Source: Chloroflexota bacterium (GTDB lineage: Bacteria > Chloroflexota > Anaerolineae > Anaerolineales > Villigracilaceae). Taken from it: a DNA stretch of 18,208 nucleotides. The notes beneath the pieces were generated by a model. It searched no databases. It was not told the DNA's origin and worked only from the letters and a program-made list of their open reading frames with translations. Made by a program: the position numbers and the translations under genes. The stretch's first letter is position 1; each line of letters opens with the position of its first letter. Below, piece after piece: positions 5,553 to 12,293 of the stretch. The stretch spans positions 1 to 18,208 of the forward strand of contig JACPVB010000063.1 in assembly GCA_016191985.1 (NCBI GenBank), read 5' to 3'.

Positions 5553-6543
5553 TCGAGTAACCTGAAGCGGTAGCAGAGGGCGTAGCGAGACCCGATTTAT
5601 GATTTACGATTTGCGACTTCGCCTTCATGCCGCGGCCAATGAGTGTGACGATTGCGCCAACAACCAGTAGGCCGATTAAGCCAGCAGCAATTTTTGATAC
5701 CGGTCCAGATTTAAAAAACGGAACTACATAACCCGCCAACGGCCCGCTGCCGGACTGCGCTGTTTGAATGAAGCCTAAATCCATGGCAACACGATTCAAC
5801 CCATCGGGGTCGGTGGATGCGAGTGGCGACAGCAAAATAACAATGAGCGCTATCGCCCCACCAACATACGCCCAATTGCGGCTCCCCTTTGCAGACTCAG
5901 AGTCTTCTCCCAACAGGTCAGGCCGGGTTTGCAGAATAAAGGACAGCGCGGCAACCGTAACGAGCGCCTCGCCCAAACCAATCACCGCGTGGACACCAAG
6001 CATGGCGGGGATGACGATTTCCAACTGGGATGTACTGCTTAGCCATAATTGAAGAGCCGTGAGCAACGCGCCCGCCATCACAGATAACCATGCAGCCACT
6101 CCGACCACGGAAAGTTTAACAACCTTGGATCGACCAGCCACCCCGCGGTACAGTCCGTAGCCGATGGCAGCGGTGACCAACCCCATGTTAAGAATGTTCG
6201 CGCCCATCACGAGCAAACCGCCATCTTGAAAGAGCAGAGCTTGCACGGCAATCACGGCAGTCATTACCAGCATCCCTGCCCAGGGACCCAGCACAACAGA
6301 AGCCAGCGCACCGCCCAGCAAATGACCGGACGTGCCCCCCGCAATGGGGAAATTGATCATTTGCGCGGCAAAGATGAAGGCAGACATCACGCCCATGAGC
6401 GGGACCTGCTTTTCGCCAAGGGCCTTATTCGTTTTGGATACGGCAAAACCGAGGATAACAATGGTGATGACCCAGCAGAGGATCGAGATTGCGATGCTGA
6501 GAAAGCCATCGGGAATGTGAAGTGGTATGGGGGAAAAATGCAT
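5512..6543 (-). CDS. cbiM: ECF substrate-specific component for nickel/cobalt, CbiM/NikM with PDGLE-type C-terminal segment
   Basis: A 343-residue membrane protein. Family hallmarks are HIPDGF (residues 9-14), FPIAGGTSGHLLGG (65-78) and GVHAVIGLGEALVT (183-196). After the CbiM core comes a second part with SPLASTDPDGLN (239-250) and one more helix (about 284-303), which matches the PDGLE domain that replaces the small CbiN/NikN subunit. It is therefore a natural fusion that needs no separate N component. The ATG at 6543 is chosen because AAAGGA precedes it and it lies one base after the regulator stop; a longer start would overlap that gene. The N-terminus reads MHFSPIPLHIPDGF, seven residues longer than the usual MHIPDGF form. 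Residues of about 306-343 are repeat-derived and probably not functional. With the Fur-type box upstream, nickel is the likelier metal. Confidence 0.92.
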   Translation of the reverse strand: MHFSPIPLHIPDGFLSIAISILCWVITIVILGFAVSKTNKALGEKQVPLMGVMSAFIFAAQMINFPIAGGTSGHLLGGALASVVLGPWAGMLVMTAVIAVQALLFQDGGLLVMGANILNMGLVTAAIGYGLYRGVAGRSKVVKLSVVGVAAWLSVMAGALLTALQLWLSSTSQLEIVIPAMLGVHAVIGLGEALVTVAALSFILQTRPDLLGEDSESAKGSRNWAYVGGAIALIVILLSPLASTDPDGLNRVAMDLGFIQTAQSGSGPLAGYVVPFFKSGPVSKIAAGLIGLLVVGAIVTLIGRGMKAKSQIVNHKSGLATPSATASGYSTANQKPQIKNRKS

Positions 6544-6544
6544 G

Positions 6545-6970
6545 TCATTTTCCTTTCTGACAATCGGGACAAAGACCAAAGAAGGTGATGTGGCTGTCGG
6601 TCAGGCGGTAGCCGCTTTCAAACTCCAGTTGACGATAGAGTTTTTCCAGTAAAGCGTGCTCCACCTCCATTTCACTGCCACAGCTTCTGCATTTCAAATG
6701 GTGGTGTTCATGACCTGCAATTTCATAGACGAGATGTCCATTGCCCAGGTGGGCAGGATGCGCCAGCCCGTTCTCAGCCAGAAATTCCAAGGTGCGATAT
6801 ACGGTGGTTTCGGTCAGGCTGGGGACATCGGCGCGCGCCTGTTCATAAACTTCGACGGGAGTAAGATGCTTTCTGGAGTGATGCAAAACATGTAGGATCG
6901 CCAGCCTTTGCTGGGTCATGCGGTATCCACGGGCACGGAGTTGGGGGGTGTATTCCTCTGCACAGGACAT
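6545..6970 (-). CDS. Fur-family metalloregulator, probably nickel-responsive (Nur-like)
   Basis: A 141-residue Fur-type repressor. The winged helix spans about residues 10-80, with recognition helix LTETTVYRTLEFL (52-64). It is followed by the His-rich metal region GHEHHHLKC (86-94) and a dimerisation domain. C94/C97 (CRSC) and C134/C137 (CPDC) form the usual structural zinc site. It is the first gene of the cbiM-cbiQ-cbiO operon, one base before cbiM, so it should control its own operon and metal uptake. The ATG at 6970 has AAGGA six bases ahead; longer starts would lie inside the operator. A perfect TTGCAA-type palindrome overlaps its promoter and resembles the Nur box of Streptomyces. Zur or Fur specificity cannot be excluded from sequence. 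Confidence 0.9.
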   Translation of the reverse strand: MSCAEEYTPQLRARGYRMTQQRLAILHVLHHSRKHLTPVEVYEQARADVPSLTETTVYRTLEFLAENGLAHPAHLGNGHLVYEIAGHEHHHLKCRSCGSEMEVEHALLEKLYRQLEFESGYRLTDSHITFFGLCPDCQKGK

Positions 6971-6979
6971 GGTCTTCCT

Positions 6980-6999
6980 TATTGCAACTTTTTGCAATA
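6980..6999. promoter_or_regulatory. Predicted Fur/Nur-type operator of the metal-uptake operon
   Basis: Perfect inverted repeat TATTGCAA-CTTT-TTGCAATA with 8-base arms and a 4-base spacer. It lies between the -10 box and the ribosome site of the Fur-family gene and touches the last base of the -10. The TTGCAA...TTGCAA form is close to the nickel-responsive Nur box described in Streptomyces coelicolor (TTGCAA half-sites with about five bases between). A bound repressor would block transcription start, giving autoregulation of the whole operon. Confidence 0.7.
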
Positions 7000-7026
7000 G
7001 TATATTTTCTAGAATAGCATGGGCAA
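6999..7026 (-). promoter_or_regulatory. Promoter of the fur-cbiMQO operon
   Basis: TTGCCC (7021-7026) and TATACT (6999-7004) on the minus strand, 16 bases apart, a sound sigma-70-type promoter. The transcript should start near 6992, inside the palindromic operator, and give a leader of about 20 bases that contains AAGGA. Confidence 0.65.
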
Positions 7027-7040
7027 GTGATTCTTACCTT

Positions 7041-7082
7041 AAAAAGAAAAATCCTCTTTCTACATTTTCAGAAGAAAGAGGA
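7041..7082 (-). terminator. Intrinsic terminator after the lipoprotein gene
   Basis: On the minus strand a perfect 10-bp stem (TCCTCTTTCT / AGAAAGAGGA) with an 11-base loop is followed by TTTTTCTTTTT. It lies 18 bases after the stop at 7101 and separates the lipoprotein from the metal operon promoter. Confidence 0.8.
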
Positions 7083-7100
7083 AAGAAAGTTAATGGGGAT

Positions 7101-7790
7101 TTAAGGCTCCCACACGTAGTGGACCAGCGCAGTGATGTATGGTTTGCCGGTAATATCCATGCCGACTGCCCAGGTCTGCCAGTCCAGGCCGCCGAATTCG
7201 TCTGTGCCGGGGAAATAGACGGAATAATAATTCATCTCCGGGTAGGGCCACTCAGGGATGTAGGTTGTGCCGCCGGTTTGCAGTTGACTGCAAACGATCA
7301 GGGACTTTGGTGTAAACACCTGTTGTAATGTTGGCAGGATAATATCCTGAAATGAACCGAGGGTCGGTTCGCCGCTCCCAAAGGAGAGTCCCCAGTCGGC
7401 TTGAAAGGTGGTTTCAAAGACGAACTTTGCATGTTCCACATCATAATTAACCACGTTGCCATCGCGATAGTATTGAACAGCCATGCCGTGCGATGGAGAA
7501 ACAAGGGATGCAAGCAGGGCACCGTCTTTGGTTGCAACCGCTTCGCTGAAGGAGTTGATCAACTCCGTGCCGCGGATGTCGGCGCAAAAATCGGGGGGCT
7601 GGGTTGGGATGGGAGTTTGCGTGAGCACAGGGGGTTGTGTCAGCGCGGGGATGGGAGTGAATGTTGGGGATGGGATCAAGGCCGCTTGGGCAGTATCCGT
7701 TGTCAGGGCGGTGGGAGGCGGAGGTTCATCCACCGGAGGAGCGCAGGCTGCAAGAGTCAAAATCACCAGCAAAAAAAGGAGCTTTCTCAT
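7101..7790 (-). CDS. Secreted lipoprotein with Pro/Thr-rich linker, function unknown
   Basis: A 229-residue protein with a lipoprotein signal (MRKLLFLLVILTLAAC; lipid on C16). A Pro/Thr/Gln-rich spacer follows at about 17-66 (repeats of the type TPIPALTQPP), then a folded domain (about 70-229) rich in aromatic residues with C69 and C167. The start at 7790 has AAGGA about nine bases upstream; the longer frame has no signal peptide in the right place. The layout, lipid anchor plus disordered linker plus C-terminal domain, is common for surface proteins of Chloroflexota. ALLASLVSPSHGMAVQYYRDG recalls domains found in such lipoproteins, but I cannot name the family. An intrinsic terminator separates it from the upstream STAND unit, so shared function is not implied. 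Confidence 0.82.
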   Translation of the reverse strand: MRKLLFLLVILTLAACAPPVDEPPPPTALTTDTAQAALIPSPTFTPIPALTQPPVLTQTPIPTQPPDFCADIRGTELINSFSEAVATKDGALLASLVSPSHGMAVQYYRDGNVVNYDVEHAKFVFETTFQADWGLSFGSGEPTLGSFQDIILPTLQQVFTPKSLIVCSQLQTGGTTYIPEWPYPEMNYYSVYFPGTDEFGGLDWQTWAVGMDITGKPYITALVHYVWEP

Positions 7791-7806
7791 TTTCAATCTT
7801 CCTTTC

Positions 7807-7838
7807 AACAAAAAACTGGCGGAGCGTATCCGCCAGTT
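7807..7838 (-). terminator. Intrinsic terminator after the STAND partner gene
   Basis: Perfect 10-bp stem (AACTGGCGGA / TCCGCCAGTT) with a 5-base loop, followed on the minus strand by TTTTTGTT. It begins eight bases after the stop at 7846 and leaves only 17 bases before the lipoprotein start. The lipoprotein must depend on read-through or on a promoter inside the upstream gene. Confidence 0.85.
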
Positions 7839-7845
7839 CATTGTA

Positions 7846-8262
7846 CTATTTTGCGCTTGCGGCGGCTTCTTCCGCTGCTTTTTTTGCAATGCGTTTGATA
7901 ACTTCTGCCACACCGCCAATCGGATTTTTTAGCGTTTCAAAGGCGATCTCGGTAATTTCAGGGGCCATGCGTTTGAGGTTGCGGAAGCGGCGCGCAAGAA
8001 ACGATTCATCGGGGTTGGGCTGTTCAAGCGCGGTTTGGATTTCCTGCAATTCCGCCTTTACATCGTTTTTCTCGTCAGAATTAAGTTCCTTTTTTAAATC
8101 GACCTTTTTATAAATCTCATCAAAAAGCGGCGCGATATTTATGGTTTGGTTGACAACCTTATTGTTATTCCCAACTACCACATTGCTCCCCTGCACATTG
8201 CCGCCGATGACGATGCTGTTATCTCTTGCGCGCAAACTATCTTTTTTATTTCTGCCGGCCAT
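7846..8262 (-). CDS. Small partner of the NACHT protein with shared Gly/Val-rich N-terminal signature
   Basis: A 138-residue protein that I cannot assign to a named family. After a basic start, residues 14-43 form a beta-prone Gly/Val/Asn stretch (DNSIVIGGNVQGSNVVVG, then NNNKVVNQTINI). Residues 46-85 look helical and charged (FDEIYKKVDLKKELNSDEK), and 86-138 hold a second helical part (FLARRFRNLKRMAPEITEIA ... IAKKAAEEAAASAK) with a GG turn. The first 18 positions of the stretch match residues 25-42 of the adjacent NACHT protein at identical spacing. The ATG at 8262 has GGAGG six bases ahead; a TTG four codons earlier lacks one. It lies 18 bases after the NACHT stop, so it is cotranscribed and probably acts with it, as adaptor, effector or regulator. 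Confidence 0.82.
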   Translation of the reverse strand: MAGRNKKDSLRARDNSIVIGGNVQGSNVVVGNNNKVVNQTINIAPLFDEIYKKVDLKKELNSDEKNDVKAELQEIQTALEQPNPDESFLARRFRNLKRMAPEITEIAFETLKNPIGGVAEVIKRIAKKAAEEAAASAK

Positions 8263-8280
8263 GGTTTCCTCCAAATAAAT

Positions 8281-10929
8281 TTACAGGTTTATATTCTTTA
8301 CATCCTTCGGCGCGATGACCACGCGAAAGCCGAGATCGTCATTGAACATGAGCGGAATGGACCAGTTGCAAAACGACGAGCGCGCAAACCATTGATACCC
8401 GATCCACGAGCCGCCGCGCACGATGCGGTATTTTTTGTCCTCATCATACCACGAGCCTGTCCATTCCCAAACGTTGCCGCTCATGTCCCAGGCATCCGTT
8501 GGACTGACGCCCTGTGGGAATGTGCAGACGACGGTGGTACCGCCCAGGCCGGAGCCTGTTGAGTCGCTGTCCCATGTGTTGGCTGCGGCTTTGTCGAAAC
8601 CTTCGCCCCACGGATATTCGCGGCCTTGATCGCCGCGCGCGGCGCGCTCCCATTCATCATCACGCGGCAGGCGGATGGTGTAGCCCTCCGGCACAGCCAC
8701 GATCTTTTTCGCAAGCCATTTGCAATAGGCTTCCGCTTCATACCAGCTCACCCCCACCACCGGCACGATCGGGTTGCTCAACTCGATGTTATGCCAGTAA
8801 TAAGGCACGTTGCGTTTTGGGAGCGGACGATGTTCCAGCCAGTCACGCGAGACCGCCTCCATTGTGCGCGAGTCGAATTTTCCCGTGCGCCATTCCCAGC
8901 TTTCCTCGCTCCAAAACTCGCGGGTCTGGTAGCCGTCCTCTTTGACAAAACGCGCAAATTGGATATTGGTGACCGGGTACTTTGCGATGAAATACATGTA
9001 CGGGATTTCTCTCGCCTCTTTCTTGATCCCGGCCTGGTACTCACCAGCAGGCACTTCCACAAACCGATCCAGGTCACCGGGCCGCCAGCCCAGCCGCCCC
9101 AGCAGGAGACCGGAGTGTCTTCGTATCTCAGGGCGGATGTTGGTCCCCTGCATGGTGACAATCAGGGATTGAATCACATGTTCCCTGCTCTGCAAAGGGA
9201 CGCCGCCCGGCCAGGTATCCAAAACGGCATCGCCGGCCAGCACAACCGCTTCACCGAGCGGACCGGGTTGTTTATCCACGAGAGCTTCCACAACCTCACC
9301 GGCAACCTTGGGCAGTTGCTGGCGAATGCCAAGATAGCCGATGGTGAGCAGGGTCACTTCGCGCCAGGCCTGCTCGCCCACATGGCGGGAGAGAGTCTCC
9401 AGGATCGGTGCAGAGTCGCCCTGTCCCTTCAAGGCGAGCGCAACAGCGGCGAGATATTCTTCAAAGGTCAGGTGGATAAATCCATATTCGCCCGGGCCTC
9501 GCTCCAGGAGGATGGCGGCGTGATCGTGCACATCGGTCATGAATTGGCGCGCCGCCTGGTGAGGAGACGGGTCGCCGCGTTCGAGGAAAAGTTCCTCCAG
9601 CTTGCGGCGCATATCTTCGCGTCCCACCAGGCCAACGCCGGGACTGATCTCGTGCATCCACAAGGCCAGCGGCGCAAGGATGCGTATGGTTTGAATCTCG
9701 TCAATGTCGCGCCCGGGCGCGCGTCCGCTGAGGCTGCGGGCGCGGTTCCAGGTGGAAAGCAAAGTATTCACATATTGATCGTAAAGCTGCACACGGCGTT
9801 CCGGCAATGAAACTCCCTGGCGCTTCATCAACGCAAGGATGGTAAGCAGCAGCGGCGTGGATGCCAACTGCCGCACGCCGGGGTTTTGTTGAATGGCATC
9901 CAGCAGTTCACGGCGGTCGGTTTCAGCATCGGCGCGCGCAACGGCTGTGTTGCCCTGGGCTTGTTTTTCGAGGGCAGTCGTCCAATGCCCCACAAATTGC
10001 TCGATCTCATCCTCTTCGAAATCCACGATGGTGCATTCCACCAAATCCTCCGCCGAGGGACGCACCGCGCGATACCCAACCACACGGCTGGTGAGCACGA
10101 ATTTATTTCCCTCGCGGCGATGGAAAGCGAAGAAATCCACCACGCGCTCTACCACGGTGTTGCGCATGTTCAAATCGCGGACCTCATCAAGTCCGTCCAG
10201 TAAGATGAGCGCACGTCCAGCTTTGAGGGCTTCATGCAGCATGGGGCCAACCGGCAAATCCGCGCCGATGCCGTCGAAATATTCAACGATGAAATCGTCC
10301 AAAGGGATTTCGCGGGTTTGAAGCGCGTTTGCAAAAGCTGCCAAAGGCAAAAGGATGGGCAGGAAATCATCCAACCCGATCTTTTCCCCTTCCCCGCGCG
10401 CAAGGCGCAAAGCGAGATATTTTACAAAAGTGGTTTTGCCTGCGCCCGGGTCGCCAAGCACGATCATGCCCGAATGATTTTGTAAAATATCCAAAAGCGG
10501 GACCGGTTCGCCAAAGTGCAGGATTTCCTGCTCGTGGTCAGTGATTTCGCGTCCGGCCAGGCTGAGGTCACGCTTCCAGGTATCGCCTTCGGGGAGTTCC
10601 ATACGCGCCTTGAGCGGGACGTATAAATCAAGAAGTTTTAATTTCAACGGGACACGGTCTGAAACCCCCATGCCTTTCAGGCTGAGATAATAATGACGAT
10701 CTGCCAGGTAATTGAGATATGCCGCAGTGGATTCCCGAATCGTCTCGGCTGGCAGAGCAGGCGTCAGGTCACGCCAGAAGCGGTCCGCGAGGACGATGGT
10801 CTGCCCGTGGATGATGGCGCTGTCCGTCACTGCGCCGCCAACGGCAATACTCTGGTCCCCTGCCTGAATATCAGTTTCGGACTTTGTTTGTCTCGTGGTC
10901 TTTTTGGAAGGTGTTTTCTTTTCGGTCAT
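8281..10929 (-). CDS. STAND NTPase: NACHT domain with C-terminal FGE/C-type-lectin-like domain
   Basis: An 882-residue protein. A basic tail (1-19) precedes a Gly/Val-rich signature (25-42, DQSIAVGGAVTDSAIIHG) and a helical linker. The NACHT ATPase (about 155-420) shows Walker A GDPGAGKTT (159-167), Walker B LILLDGLDEV (241-250) and sensor KFVLTSR (276-282). FIHLTFEEYLAA (484-495) is the typical end of NACHT modules, and 500-615 is helical, HEAT-like. Residues 622-872 are an FGE-sulfatase (SUMF1/EgtB/PvdO) domain: VPAGEY, YPVTNIQFARFV, PVVGVSWYEAEAYCKWLA, RLPRDDEWERAARG, DMSGNVWEWTGSWYD, RIVRGGSW and DDLGFRVV. The two copper-binding cysteines of true formylglycine enzymes are absent, so this domain more likely binds a ligand. 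The ATG at 10929 is chosen for GAGG ahead of it; 10941 is the other option. Such STAND proteins often act in defence; that role is inferred here. Confidence 0.9.
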   Translation of the reverse strand: MTEKKTPSKKTTRQTKSETDIQAGDQSIAVGGAVTDSAIIHGQTIVLADRFWRDLTPALPAETIRESTAAYLNYLADRHYYLSLKGMGVSDRVPLKLKLLDLYVPLKARMELPEGDTWKRDLSLAGREITDHEQEILHFGEPVPLLDILQNHSGMIVLGDPGAGKTTFVKYLALRLARGEGEKIGLDDFLPILLPLAAFANALQTREIPLDDFIVEYFDGIGADLPVGPMLHEALKAGRALILLDGLDEVRDLNMRNTVVERVVDFFAFHRREGNKFVLTSRVVGYRAVRPSAEDLVECTIVDFEEDEIEQFVGHWTTALEKQAQGNTAVARADAETDRRELLDAIQQNPGVRQLASTPLLLTILALMKRQGVSLPERRVQLYDQYVNTLLSTWNRARSLSGRAPGRDIDEIQTIRILAPLALWMHEISPGVGLVGREDMRRKLEELFLERGDPSPHQAARQFMTDVHDHAAILLERGPGEYGFIHLTFEEYLAAVALALKGQGDSAPILETLSRHVGEQAWREVTLLTIGYLGIRQQLPKVAGEVVEALVDKQPGPLGEAVVLAGDAVLDTWPGGVPLQSREHVIQSLIVTMQGTNIRPEIRRHSGLLLGRLGWRPGDLDRFVEVPAGEYQAGIKKEAREIPYMYFIAKYPVTNIQFARFVKEDGYQTREFWSEESWEWRTGKFDSRTMEAVSRDWLEHRPLPKRNVPYYWHNIELSNPIVPVVGVSWYEAEAYCKWLAKKIVAVPEGYTIRLPRDDEWERAARGDQGREYPWGEGFDKAAANTWDSDSTGSGLGGTTVVCTFPQGVSPTDAWDMSGNVWEWTGSWYDEDKKYRIVRGGSWIGYQWFARSSFCNWSIPLMFNDDLGFRVVIAPKDVKNINL

Positions 10930-10952
10930 GCCCGGCCTCATTGGTTAAAGGC

Positions 10953-10958
10953 AGTATA
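10953..10958 (-). promoter_or_regulatory. Predicted -10 box of the NACHT gene
   Basis: Minus-strand TATACT preceded by TTG, about 24 bases before the ATG at 10929. A transcript start near 10946 leaves room for the GAGG ribosome site before 10929 but almost none before 10941, which supports the shorter start. No strong -35 is present. The rest of the gap up to the terminator at 11066 shows no coding signal. Confidence 0.45.
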
Positions 10959-11065
10959 CAATAATTCGAGTTAACCGGTCTTTACCAAATTGAAAGGTAG
11001 TTTTAACATTTAAGTACTCACCGCGAGTTTACGCTAATCGTTTTGAAAATTCGCCAGGTTAGCGG

Positions 11066-11095
11066 AGAAAAAAGCCCACCTAAAAAGGCGGGCTT
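11066..11095 (-). terminator. Intrinsic terminator after the FIST gene
   Basis: On the minus strand AAGCCCGCC-TTTTTA-GGTGGGCTT, a 9-bp stem with one G-T pair, is followed by TTTTC. It lies 31 bases after the stop at 11127 and separates the kinase-FIST unit from the NACHT unit. Confidence 0.88.
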
Positions 11096-11126
11096 CTGTT
11101 CTAATTTTTCAAAATTACTAAATTGT

Positions 11127-12284
11127 CTAGCTTTGTTCAGGTTCCCCGAAAACGATGACCACGATGTGCTGGTTCAAAAATTTGGGCGTTGTGCCCTCGC
11201 TTGAGGTGATCTGTCCCAGGGTATAACCACCCGCAACGGGCACGTTTGTGCCCAAAATTTCCTGCACTGCGGCAATCTCCGCGCCGGGTTGGGCTTTGAG
11301 CAGCATTTGCCAGGCAACATCCACAAGCACAAGTGCCAGGGCGGGTTTGGCGCTGCCAAGTTGTATCAGGGCCTGTTGGGTAGCCTGCCTTGCCGCACGC
11401 TCACAAGCGGCGCGGCTGCCCACCAGCAAAAAGGCGTCGATGCCATCACGGATGGTCGCGTTCATGCGGAAACTGCCGTCCGCTTCCACACGGATGGGCG
11501 CACGAACCACCAAGCTTTCACCCTGTTCCACGCCAAGCGGATACAAGCGCGCAAGGTGGCTTAAAGGAGGGAATGCCCAATCGCGAGCAGGGTAGCCGAA
11601 CAAACTGGAATACGTTTCAGAAGCAGGGCGGCCATCCAGGGTGCGGAGCCAAAACCCGCGGGAACGTGTGACACGAAATTGACTCCCAACCGGGTCCCAG
11701 CCGTGATCGTAGCCAACGCCCATTTTCAAATTGCCACGCAGCAGAGCCGCCACCAAACCGCCGGTGCCCGTCTGACTGCCGGTCATTTGGTAAGTATTGC
11801 CGGTATGCAAGTCCCCGCTGGAAAGCGCGCCCGTGGCATTTAATGCGGATGTGATGCCGCTGCAAAACTGCTCGGCATCGCCGTTGAAACCGTCCGCAAA
11901 AAATATCATGGACTGACGTTCAACCCGCGCCGACACATGCTGCTCGACCTTTGAGGCCGTTTCACGTCCAGACTGGGCATAACCCGGCAGCCAGAGCGTA
12001 TCCGTCTCAAAGTCACCGCTGAGCAAGGCCACCACCACGGCATGTGGATGATGTCCGTCCCCCGTCAACCCGGCGGGTGAACTGAACCCGATCATGGGCA
12101 CATCCCCCAGAAGGCTGGTGACACCGTTTAGTACTTCGCGCGGCTGGTATTGATGAGAGGCGATCACCACCGCCAAACCCGGTACGTTTGCGCCCAGGCG
12201 GTTCAAGGCTTTATGCGCCGCTTTTAAACCAGCTTCGCGGCCATCGAGCGCCTGCGCCGATCCCACGGATGCATTCATTGTCAT
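11127..12284 (-). CDS. FIST-domain sensory protein
   Basis: A 385-residue protein with the FIST N-terminal and C-terminal domains. The N-part includes the family text DVPMIGFSSPAGLTGDG (about residues 61-77) followed by HAVVVALLSG, and MGVGYDHGWDPVG in the middle. The C-part carries AFLLVGSRAACERAARQA, ALALVLVDVAWQ and VPVAGGYTLGQI, close to the usual VaGfyt.GEi-type motif of FIST_C. FIST domains are predicted small-ligand sensors that work with kinases and cyclases. There is no signal peptide or membrane helix, so it is cytoplasmic. It starts nine bases after the stop of the large histidine kinase, with GAGG just ahead of the ATG; a second ATG at 12278 is an alternative. It probably feeds ligand information into that kinase. 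Confidence 0.88.
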   Translation of the reverse strand: MTMNASVGSAQALDGREAGLKAAHKALNRLGANVPGLAVVIASHQYQPREVLNGVTSLLGDVPMIGFSSPAGLTGDGHHPHAVVVALLSGDFETDTLWLPGYAQSGRETASKVEQHVSARVERQSMIFFADGFNGDAEQFCSGITSALNATGALSSGDLHTGNTYQMTGSQTGTGGLVAALLRGNLKMGVGYDHGWDPVGSQFRVTRSRGFWLRTLDGRPASETYSSLFGYPARDWAFPPLSHLARLYPLGVEQGESLVVRAPIRVEADGSFRMNATIRDGIDAFLLVGSRAACERAARQATQQALIQLGSAKPALALVLVDVAWQMLLKAQPGAEIAAVQEILGTNVPVAGGYTLGQITSSEGTTPKFLNQHIVVIVFGEPEQS

Positions 12285-12293
12285 CTTACCTCA

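Noticed and set aside
5509..5614. Possible CRISPR array
   Set aside because: The repeats are 7-14 bases, without spacers, and read through as protein; no cas genes are near.
6971..7100. Cobalamin riboswitch upstream of the cbiM operon
   Set aside because: The leader is only about 20 bases and no B12-box-like sequence is present; a Fur-type palindrome explains control better.
8263..8274. TTG start adding MEET to the small STAND partner
   Set aside because: The TTG overlaps the GGAGG that serves the ATG at 8262 and has no ribosome site of its own.
8626..9810. Long plus-strand open frame of 394 codons
   Set aside because: It lies wholly antisense to the NACHT-FGE gene, whose frame shows clear domain motifs. 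Its translation resembles no family and it has no ribosome site or promoter.
7101..10941. Treating the lipoprotein as a third member of the NACHT system
   Set aside because: A strong terminator separates it and it lacks the shared signature; adjacency alone does not support membership.
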